From contig JAJKFL010000039.1 of the NCBI GenBank assembly GCA_021186555.1, positions 22,148,733-22,212,732 of the forward strand: a stretch of 64,000 bases of DNA, given 5' to 3'. The stretch's first letter is position 1. The number at the start of each line of letters is the position of its first letter. Of the stretch, positions 49,701 through 61,043 are shown piece by piece. Below the pieces are notes generated by a model. The model was not told the DNA's origin. It searched no databases and saw only the letters and a list, made by a program, of their open reading frames with translations. Both the position numbers and the translations under genes were made by a program. Origin of the DNA: Reticulitermes speratus (taxonomy: Eukaryota; Arthropoda; Insecta; Blattodea; Rhinotermitidae).

Positions 49701-52700
49701 CTCTCAGTATGGACGGTAGATTATGCAGATCATTCTGCCAGCAGTTTTTGATGATATCATAAGAACTAATACATTCATTTCTGTATTATATACACATCGA
49801 GCTGAGATAACATAGTTGGTATAATGACTTGGCTATGGGCTGGATGATCTGGCAAGGACAAGAGATTTTTCTCTTCTCCAAAGCATCCAGACTGGCTATG
49901 GGGCCCATCCAGCCTCCTATACAGTGGGCACCACAGGTAATGTGGTCAGGGTATGAGGCTGGCCGCCCACCTCCATCTAATTTTACGATTAAGAATGCAT
50001 GGACCTACACACCCCCTCTGAAATATACTTTCACGGCATGCACAAGGACAACTTTACCTTATGCGCGCGCACATGCACACACACACACAGGCATCCAAAA
50101 ATATGCTCCTTTCTCCTTTTACAGGCTTTCTGCAGCCCCTGCTCCAATTTATTTAGTCACTTTATCACACAAAGCAACTCTTAACCCTTACAGAGGGGCT
50201 TTTGTTTTTAAAGTCAAACATTATGATCCTCTGAATTCTTAACAAGCTGCTGTATGGCATATCTGAAGCTTGCTGCTGGTAGTAGACAAATATGCTTGTG
50301 ACATCTGGATAAAAGTTTAGTAATTTTGGCAGTGGTGGCAGAGAGAGAGAGAGAAAAAAACAAATAAAGAGAAGGAAGAAAAGGAGAGGTGGAAGAAGGA
50401 AAACAGTAAATTTTAATTGAAAGTATTCTTTGTCAGAGGGAGTTCTGCACATACATCCACATATCACTCATAAAGGGTTAAAAGTGTTTTGTGACTGCCC
50501 CTTCCAACCCCTGCATAAAAGACAGGAAACTTGCTTCTGAAGGACTAATAGCATGGGTAGCCACTGCCACAATATTTTCCCTATAACTGGCTTCTGCCTG
50601 CTCTGGAAGGGTAGCTGTTGATTGTAGGAGTGACAGGCCCACTACCACAGAACACCTACTTCACTGTGCAAAAAGGTATTGCAGTTGAAAGGGCATTTCT
50701 TGAAATGAATTACTGTACAATCAAAAAAGAAAACAGAATGCACCATAATAAAGTTGGTGGGAGGACATTATGTGAAGGGGGACATTACACAAGTAAATAA
50801 GACAGTTCATTAATTGTAATAAGAGTAACAACATACCTCTTTAAGCTCAGTACTGTTCATGTTTGGGACGGATGACAACTTCCGAGACAAAAGGTCAAGG
50901 ACAGCCTTTTCACGATGATGATGGTCCACACACTGAACAAGTTGTTGCACCACCACACCCAAGTTTGGTACTGTGCTCTCTCCCATATGACCCTCTGAAA
51001 CAAGGAATAGTAAAGTCATTTACATAATACTCCTTTCTGTAAAAATGCTCATTTTTACAGGGTCCATCACTCCTTCTCGTGACATAGTGAAATACTGTAG
51101 GTGAATATTGGCTGTACACATGTAAGACTTACACCTTTATTTTTAGAGAAAAACAGGAACAAATAAATGTCCCTGTAATGCACCAAGAATCAAGGACTCT
51201 TACATATAATTTTGCATGAGGCAGACAAGTGAGGGCAGTAGTGAAGCTAGGAGGTGCAGGATTAATCACAAATTTGTTAGGCTCATATCCATGTGTATTT
51301 TATTCTCCAGTTGTTGGTTACCAGAAAGCGTCATGCTCAACTACAGTGCATGTTTCTATATGATTACTGCAGCATGAAATGGTACCGATATGGTGTCACC
51401 CAAAATGTTTTGTACTGGTTTTCCAGGAAAACAAATGAAGAAGATACCATAGATAGGAGTGCTGATAAATTGTAGACACATATGAATGCTTGTTAACTTG
51501 ATGCTATTTCAGGTGACAGAAAATTTATGCATTCGAACTTCAGTTTGCATGTAATTAAATCTGACATCAGTGTAAGTAAATCCTAATATTGCAAGCTGTA
51601 AGCTTGAGCAGTATGTATTATGTAATGGCCACACAGGCATGTGAATGTATTTTAGAGGTAAACAACTGAAAATGTGATTAACATATTCTGACTGTGATAT
51701 AACAGAATGGATTAAAATTGTTGTTTCATCCTTAACCATGTACTTATGTTAGATATGATATTAAATAATCATCACGCACACATAAAGCCATGTATATCAC
51801 AAGTTTATTATATCTCCGACATGTTTCAGTCATGACCAACCATCTTCTGGGAGAATGTTTAAATAAAGTAACAAAATATTTATATTTTTACTTTTTGTTC
51901 ACCGTGCATTATGGCAATATAAATCACTTGTCTACCAACAACTGCACTATTAGAATAAATTGTCGTTCAGTAGTGACCGAAACATATGTAGGGTAGCACT
52001 GAATGACAATTTATTCTAATAGTGCAGTTGTTGGTAGACAAGTGATTTATAAAAGATTTATATGTAATATACCAACAAAATTCACAAAGCAATATCCTTG
52101 TAGAGGTTCATGTATTTAACCAGTCTCCAGAAGGTCAGTTGTCATCAAAACACGTTAGAAATATAATAAACAAGTGATAAACATGGCGTTACGTGTACTA
52201 TCATGGTTGTTTAATATAACATAACTGAATAGATGTTAATATTCAAAGACAAGTGAATTGCTTACCTCTCCTTCTTCGCTCTGCAGCCATACCCGATTCT
52301 GCAAGCGATGCCTTGAAAATAACAGTGGAGGCACGATGATCTGCTCCACGACTAGCAACAATGTTACGTGCATACAGGACTAGATGGCAGGCCACCTGAA
52401 AAAATCGTAACACAGCTTCCATCCCGTCTTCTCCTACTGCAGTATCTGTCTGCTGTACATCAGGTCCACTGACTGCTGGAGGCCTGGCAGCTGAGATACT
52501 TGCTGAACCTGTCAGTTCCCGCAACAGTGCCTCAGATACAACAAAGCGAGGTAGGAGTGCCAACATCAATTTCTGGATGCGATGAAGCTGAGATGATGTT
52601 TCCATTCGGGGTTCACTTGCTGTGACATGACACATATCTGCAACAAGTCTCAAACTGAATGGTACGTTGAAAAGTCACCGTAGTTCATCTTAGCACAGGG

Positions 52701-53324
52701 TAGCTCAAAAGATAACAGTGCCTCTTTTAAGTGCACATGCACAGGATATGTGACAGTTCTCATTATATGATGCTGCATAAGCATAGTATAAATGCTGAAC
52801 TAGTCTAGATCAGCTCACTTTTACAAGCGTGTTCACAGTGTCATAATCTGAAAACCCTGTATAATACAAATACAATATACTACCTAATATTCTTCACAGT
52901 GATGTTGACTGTTGAACAAAGGACCATAAAATAGCACTGAAAAAAGGACCACAAAATAGCACCGAAATGCCCAATGTTTGTAGTTAAAAGTTACCGTCAA
53001 TTAATGGTAGCCTAGAGAAAGTACCTGCAGCAAAAGAAGAATTGTAATTTAGAATTTAAAGCAAGTGTAAAATGAGAAAACAGTTCCATGTCACTTTTTT
53101 ACTCCCTCATTCACTGTAGAATATCTTAATCTCTTAATATTCACTCATTCAACCAACGAATGCACTTATAAATAAATTTTCACTATACCCTACATACGTT
53201 TCGGCCTTAATTTGGCCATCATCAGGGGTACCTTGCTGTGTACACTTCACTTATCACCGTCCATTTGGCACTGTTATTCAACTATTATTTTGTCAGTGTT
53301 ACTAATTTACATTGGAAGTCACAA

Positions 53325-53379
<55 letters not shown>

Positions 53380-56300
53380 AGGTTTTACAGGTAATTTTCT
53401 TGAATTCGTTTGGTGTATATGATGTCCATTCATTTTCGAACTATATCGGCACTGCACTTATTGTAGGGTGTTTGTTGTTATTATCTATTGAGATAGTTGA
53501 GGTTATTAAAACTTGTTATTAAATTATTTAAACTATTAAAAATGTTAAAACCGTTGGTTATGTTTATATTGAAGTCCGTATTCTGTTGTAGTGTTGTCTC
53601 GTTGCGTAGGTGCGAATGACGGTCCTTGAGTTTTTTTTACGGTGTATATGACTTGTATATATATATGATGGTGTATATGACGGACAAGACTTCCAGTGTA
53701 AAGTAGTAACACTGACAAAATAATAGTTGAATAACAGTGCCAAATGGACGGTGATAAGTGAAGTGTACATAGCAAGTTACACCTGATGATGACCAAATTG
53801 AGGCCGAAACATATGTAGGGTATAGTGAAAAAATTTATTTATAAGTGCATTCGTTGGTTGAATGAGTGTATATTAACCTTTAAAGTACGAATGTTAGATA
53901 TATCTAACGCAGCCTGCAATCCCCAGTGGCCGAATGTTAGATATATCTAACGCTGTGCACGCGTGACGTTTTTCAGCTCTGACAGTGTTTGCTTTAGCAG
54001 GAAACCCAAACAAACCCATTGAGGGCCCCACCAGCAGGTCTGGAATTCGTCATGAGCAATGATGTCATTTATGGCGGTCCGGGTTTCGTTATTATTTATG
54101 ACCGAACTTGACCTTTGGTTATCAGCTGAGGAGGTGGCAGGCGAAATACAGTAGACCGTTGTAGGAGGTTGAAACGTAGAATCTGGACCAGGAAGGGCTC
54201 AAGTTTAGTCTTCTGGCAGCTTTCGTAGCAGTGTGGTGTATCTGATATTGTTTTACATTGGCGGACTGGCATATATATAGTGTGACAGTGGCGGATTGGT
54301 TATATACTTCAATCCACAATTTTGTGTAACATTTATTGACAAAGCTTCAGGTGGTATTTTTCACAGTCGTGTTTGAGGTTACTTTATCGGCGCCGAACTG
54401 GTGAATATTGCATAACTTCAGTGGCGGATTGTAAGGAAGTACTCCTTACTGATTATCTCTATTTGTTCTTCAGTGTTTACTGACACAGTTTGATCTGCAT
54501 TACTTTCCCAGTGACCCAATCATTATTTGATAGACAAATTTTATATCAGTGGTGAATTGCCAATAACTTTCATCTATTCGGTTTATTTGGACCCCTTGAA
54601 ATGGAACCTCAGATGTGAGCTAGATATTCAAAACCACTCGAGCCAGACGAAATAGAGGAAGTACTGATGGATGAGGAATCTGGAGGAATTGGAAGAGACA
54701 GACGAACTTATGGAATCTCGTGTGCAGTCCTTATCCTCAGAAGACGAAGATAGTACTGAGGAAACCGAAGTTACGTATCGGGCTAGAAGAGCCGGGGATT
54801 CGTCAAATGTCTTTCATTTCACTGGACCTCCAAATGGCGTCAGCCGATCAGCTGCCTCAGATATAAATGCAGAATCCTCTCCCTTTTCAATTTTCATTCT
54901 CTTCTTCAGGCAGATTTTTCAAATTACACTAGATGACACGAATCGCTACTTTCATCAGTATATGGCATCCAAAGACACAGCAAGCACTTCAGCACAGCCA
55001 CCTGATATTACGATCGAAGAAATATAGATACGCGTGATGTTTACATTCTAACGAACATACACGCTCCTCCCGTTGAAGGCAATTTCTCTGACGAATCTGG
55101 CCGTGCTATCAAACCTACTGTAGTAGAAGACTACATTGGTCTGTGCATAGTGAACTGCTTCGAGAAGTGGCATACGTGTGTGAACCTGAGTCGTTAGACA
55201 CAGAGAGCAGCGTTCAATGTTGTGGCGTGAGTCGACACATATCGTTGTACAGATGGAACAGAATACATTTGCCGGTGCAAATAAGGGTAGTATATTTCTG
55301 TGAACGTAACATCACACATTCCTACGGTGTAAAGCAAGGGGTAAGTACAATAAAAATCCACAGAAGTGACATAAAATATATTACACTAAATAACTTTTGA
55401 ATTTATCAGAAAGATCCGCAAGTACGTTTTATTGCTAAAAATTGACACTTCGTCCATAAATGTAGAAATTTACTCTCTTTCAAACAGTTTTTATTTCATA
55501 ATTTTATATTATATAGGGCAGAAAATATATCTGTTTTTGTGGAGGTCTGCAATTTTAAGATTTAAATGCCCGAAAAAGTCCGGCCAGCAGGAGACTAGGG
55601 GCGTTTAAAAGTCCGTACGTTAAAGGTTAATACTAAGATGCAGGTGAACACAAAGTAAAATTAATCTTAATCTCTTACTCATCTTGCATAACAAAAGACA
55701 TCTACTCCTTACGACTGTGAATATGTTATTGAGACTGGTCCAGGTGACCACTGTGCTAACTGTGGTGTAAGCGGTGCACAACTTGAAAAAGAGGTTGGGA
55801 TGTGTTGCATCAAACACTACTGCAATGAATTCAGTGTCAATGCTCGATTGTCATGCCACATGCTAAAACATGAAAATCATCTTGTAAGACACACAACCTG
55901 ATGTTCTGAACATCCATTTCAGGGCTGGTGGGGGGGAGGGGCGTGTGTATGGTACACAAGCAAGCATGGTACTGAGAAGAAGGAAAATTTGTAACAGCAG
56001 TCAGCAATGGCCACAAACACCACTGACCTTGGTAAGATGAACGAGCTATAACTCCAGTGAGGCGTGCCAGTTCCTTAAGATGCCCAAGCTGCATATATGG
56101 ACTGCCAGCTCTCAATACCATTGTTACCATTTCACTATGGTTAAGTATGAAATGCAGAATCTGTAATCAGAAAATAAAAGCACCCTTACTGTATATCATC
56201 AGCAGCAGCTGAAGCCTGTGGACACTAACTTTCATAAGTTAAACATCATTTCCCATCTTATCCAATTCATTCAAAATATTTTAAAACAGAGAACATAAAA

Positions 56301-58338
56301 AAGTTTACTCAAGTTCACAATTCTTACAGCAATAACAAAATTGAGTTAAAAAACAGTGGTCTCATTCCTGTCGTAAGTGCACTGGCAGCTTTGAAGATGT
56401 AAGAGGTTTGGGGTTCTCATGATAGTGAAAATGAAGACTACTGTCTTCTGGAATATGATGTCATATAGTTTGGCAGTAAGATGGCAACATTTCAGAGGAA
56501 ACTGATACCTCCATCTTCAGCACAGATTCCTCTTAAATGTTGGTACTTTTTCACCAAACCATAAGAATGTGTCAGTAATCTTTCTGAAGTGATATTCTGA
56601 TGATTCAATCATGAATTCAGCACTTACTGAAAGGAATCAACAAACTCTTAAATTAAAAAAAAAAACACACAAATAAACAAAAATACCCACATATTCAACT
56701 GGGAAGATACTGAGAGATGAACTAAGTCTGTTGCTATCAAGATGCGTATGGGAACATACCAAATCCATGCAATAAAATCATATTGTACACTTCAAGGACA
56801 GTTGCAAGATTTGCCACAACAACACACTTTCTAACAGACACAAGGTTGATTTGTGTAAGTAACTATGGAACATGAAACCTCAGTGCCCTCTCAGCATTTC
56901 CTGAACATTTCACAGAAGTCTTATCATTAGTTTCTAAAATAAACAACATTAAAATATACTCTCAAAATTCTGTTCTACTGCAGTGTGTAACCAACAGGAA
57001 TTTGAACACCCGTTAAACAAGTACAATATTGAAGAAATTTTAGTTACAGCCAGCATTCTGAAAATGGGGACAGTGATCTTGAAATTCCAATACCATAAAG
57101 AAATCTGAAACAACCAACAAAAACACTGCTTCCTTACAAATCTACTGAGATTGGTCTTGCAGAAATAGACATGCTTATGGTTTCCAATGTGTCTTTTATG
57201 ACACATCTTTCAGAGAACTATATTTGTCAGAAATACAGTACACCATTTGATTGCTTTTTGAGCAAAGTTCTGGGACTGCTGCTATTGTGAAAGTATGGGT
57301 GGGTGCCTGAACCTATTGTAGCCAGTTTGTGCTAGTCATTTTATGACTGACGGGGACCTAGTTACTAGCTCAGTCATTTCATCCACAGCAGCATCAAACA
57401 TACATTGTGTTTTTATCTGTTGTCATGGTCCAAACATCACATTTTGTTTTAAACTGTGGGAAAACAGCTACAGGAACATATAAAATGCTTAATCCTGTTT
57501 ATGGAAATGAAGCTCTATCTTGTACGTATGTTTTTGAATGGTTTAACAGATTCAGAGAGGGACATGAGAACCTTTAATATGATACAAGGACAGGGTGGCC
57601 ATCAACTGGTGGCCAAAGAGCACTGAAGGATCATAAAATAGATAGGACATCAACTGCCCATAAAACTTGGAGATAATTAGTCAGATTCTTCATGAAGATG
57701 GGAAAGAGAAACATCTGTGTAAATTTGTTCTATCAGTCACTGACATGAGCTCATCCTGCCATGACAGTGAAGCACTTCCTCATGAATCATGGCATGGTGG
57801 AGAACAGCCAACTACCTTATCCACCTTGCCTCATGCCAGCAAACTTTTTTATATTCCCTAAAGCAAAAACCACTCCCAAAGGAAGATTTCAGGATGTTGA
57901 AGACATCAAGAACAACGTAAGCACTGCATTAAATGCAGTTCCTTTGGATGCCTCTGATGACTGTGCAAATTGTAGGAAAATGCAAGAGGTATGCTGCACT
58001 CTGAAGGAAAATAAAATAATTTTGTTCTTACTTTATGTGTATTTCACAGTCCCAGAACTTTACTGTTTGACCATGTGGGTATAGTAAATGGCATTTTAGC
58101 AACCCAATACATTTTCAAATACTTTTTCTGGATTCAATGCCGTAATGCGCATAAATTGGATGCTTTTGTAAGGTGTGGATGTTTTTGTAATGTGTGTACG
58201 GTGTTCTAATGTGTGTACTTGTATTTACTGTATGTATTTTGTTTTGTATTGTTATTTTTATGTATATTTATATGTCCATTTGTATTGTGTGTACTAGTGT
58301 AAGGACTACTGCCACCGGGTGAAAACCCAATTGCAGTA

Positions 58339-58375
<37 letters not shown>

Positions 58376-61006
58376 CCTGATGCCATAACTAAGAGAATCA
58401 AGTTCACTTTTCTGAGTCCTGTAGTGCAGGTACCATCTTGATATGACAATCATACCTGCATAAAAACTTCAAGAAATCATTTACATTCAAATGAGGAAAA
58501 ATTAGAATTTCAAAGCCCCTAGGATTAAAGCCATTACTATTTTTAAAACATTAGAAACCGCCATACAATCTGTGGAATTTGAAAACAACCAGTCAAAGTA
58601 TCACAGTTTTAACATTTCAGAATCTTCCTACAAAAAACTTGAAGGTAATTACATACATATGGACATCCACTACAAGCTTCCTGTTACCAATATATAATCA
58701 TACATGCCAGACAATTCGTACCTGTACTGTACAAGACTGATTGTCAGTACCAAGTGAAGTGAGAATGGCATCACATAAATCCAGCGCTGGAAACAATATC
58801 TGCAGGTATCGAGCACTAACAGAAGGGATAAAGTCCATTTCTATACGCAAACTGCAATAAGAATATAAGATAAAACAATTTAAAGCAGCAATTTAAATCA
58901 AGGGAGAGGGGAAAATACATCATATGGTAGCTCTAATAAAAAATATGGAAAAAGTGTATTGCAATGGAGTACATATACATTGCAAATGTGTTCTCTGATA
59001 TTCTGCGTACCTCATTAACCTCAATGTTTACTGCATATGTAAATCTACAAGTGCATGCATGCACACAAACAATGAACAGTGATCTCATAAGCCTACATCT
59101 TATCATGTTAAGGAAGGAAAGATGATTAGAAATGAGGTCTGTTTACAGCCACTGATATGGACTACTAGCCACAAACGAGAATCCCTGATTGCTGGGTGTA
59201 TAGTGCTAGGCTGATACTTACTTTGACCTGACAATGTCTGGGTGGGAGTCAAATACTGTCATGGAAGAAAGGCAGGAAAATGTTCCTAGCTCCAGCAATA
59301 GCTCTGCACCAGAATGAGTGGATGCAATGCGACACAATAATGCCTGTAACCACAGAAATAAGCACAGTATAATTCAATAAAACATTTCACATGAACATAC
59401 TGGATAAACACTTAAATAATGATAAAGGGTAAAGGTCATCCCATGTCATGCCTGTGCAGGCACAGAGGGGAAGTGGAGGTACAGTAAAACCTCATTAATC
59501 CAGATTGAGTGCAAAGGTTATCTGGATTAAGTGATAATCCAGAGTAGGGAAGCAAAAGATAGCCCTAAAAGACAAAAGAACTTAGAACACCTATAAATGG
59601 AAAGTTTAATGTTATAGGTAGTGCTGATCTTGTAATTAAATAACTGTGTATTAATTTACAGAATATCAAAATAAATAAAAAATATCATTATACAGCCTTT
59701 ATTTAAAACCTAGAAAAAGACACAAGACATACATTTATTCATCCATAGAAGACTCAGAAGTTGTACTTGTTTCTGAATGTAACACGGGTAATGCAGGTTC
59801 AAATAAACTGTCACGTTTTGTCAGAAGAGACCTCTGCTGCTGTTTATAGTCTTATTCCGACACATGTACCAATTTATTATCTCCTATTTAATACATGCTA
59901 ATGTCAATAAATAGTCAACATGTTTCGAACTGTATCAGTTCATCAACATCAGGACTCTTTATCATTACACCAGCTATATGGTACTCATTAAAATAGATGA
60001 GTACCATACAGCTGGTGTAATGATAAAGAGTCCTGATGATGAACTGATACAGTTCGAAACATGTTGACTATTTATTGACATAAACATGTATTAAATAGGA
60101 GATAATAAATTGGTACACGTGTCGGAATAAGACTATATACAATAAAAATGTACGGTGAAAATAACATAAAGTTAAACTCTGCTGCTGTTCTTTAATTAGG
60201 ATCTCCCTCACAGTTCTTAGGTGTTCATAATATGCCTGCAATTCTCGATTTTTTGAACAGCCACATAATTGATTACTGCATCAATGCGATCTCTTGCAGA
60301 GCTAAGAAGTTTTTTCTTAATTGTAGATTCTTGTGGTTCATCTAGTTCATTATCTGATTCTTAGTCAACAATAAATAAATTTTTCATATTTGTCGATCCA
60401 GATTATCCAACATCCGGATTAAATGTTACTAGGTTAGCAAGGGTTTACTGTATAGCTCCAACACATTTGCAACCTCAGTGCTAGAGGGGTCAGTTGGTCA
60501 GCACCATGCCCTGGCAGCTTTTACCCCTGGGAGAGACCCAGCACCCATTGTACAGGATGCTGGGTGGGCCTTGAAGCCAGTCTTGATGGGCATGGAAAAC
60601 CTTGTCCCCGGCCCATAGCTAGTTGCTATACCAACTATGCTAAACGGTAATAAAACAAAAAAACAGGAGACATATAAGTGCCAAAGTAACACACTTATGG
60701 TTTACCAATAATGAACTTCAATATTTATGTCACTAAAATGGGCATGTGATTTTCTGAAGCTTTATGGTCTTCAAGTGCTCAAAAAAGTTTCAGTCACAGT
60801 ATCTTGTTCAGCCCATGACTGCACTATTTCATGGATACGTATGTCAGTAGTGTTTTAGCACTAATTTGCACCAGAAGAATGTAATACAAGCTGGAAATGA
60901 GAAAAGCAAAAGGGAACAACTCCAGAAAGAAACAGGTACAAGAAATAACCAAAAATACTAAAACACACACACACACAAAAGAACAGAAAAGGCAAGAAGG
61001 AAGGAA

Positions 61007-61043
<37 letters not shown>

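Larger units (their letters stand above)
53137..55664. mobile_element. Foldback retroelement with two opposed hammerhead motifs (copy 3), split by piggyBac
   Basis: Left arm starts ATATTCACTCATTCAACC. The right arm ends GGTTGAATGAGTGTATAT, then the tail continues across the piggyBac insert as TAATACTAAGATGCAGGTGA. Flanked by a perfect 13-bp duplication TCTTAATCTCTTA (53124-53136, 55665-55677). Arms share GTCCATTTGGCACTGTTATT, and an (AT)n run plus unique sequence lies between them. NUP205 intron 52638-56027. Confidence 0.85.
59845..60176. mobile_element. Foldback retroelement with hammerhead motifs (copy 4), in the pogo-like element
   Basis: 332 bp. Arms start TATAGTCTTATTCCGACAC and end GTGTCGGAATAAGACTATA. 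Tail TACAATAAAAATGTACGGTG matches copies 2 and 3. Perfect 13-bp duplication CTCTGCTGCTGTT (59832-59844, 60177-60189) interrupts the Gln codons of the Tigger-like tail. Confidence 0.87.
59482..60450 (-). mobile_element. pogo/Tigger-like DNA transposon remnant
   Basis: Ends CAGTAAAACCTCATTAATCC and, inverted, CAGTAAACCCTTGCTAACC, flanked by TA. Minus strand keeps the transposase C-terminus: SSARDRIDAVINYV, then in the next frame AYYEHLRTVREILIKEQQ, then, beyond a nested insertion, SLLTKRDSLFEPALPVLHSE and SSMDE-stop. This is the acidic tail typical of jerky/Tigger transposases. Confidence 0.75.
59438..60650 (-). mobile_element. SINE family A split by a pogo-like element
   Basis: The two halves are 59438-59479 (GCACAGAGGGGAAGTGGAGG) and 60453-60650 (GCTCCAACACATTTGCAACC, CAGTTGGTCAGCACCATGCC, TACCCCTGGGAGAGACCCAG). 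Joined at TA they restore the GGAGG-TA-TAGCTCC of the intact copy at 32232. NUP205 intron. Confidence 0.8.
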
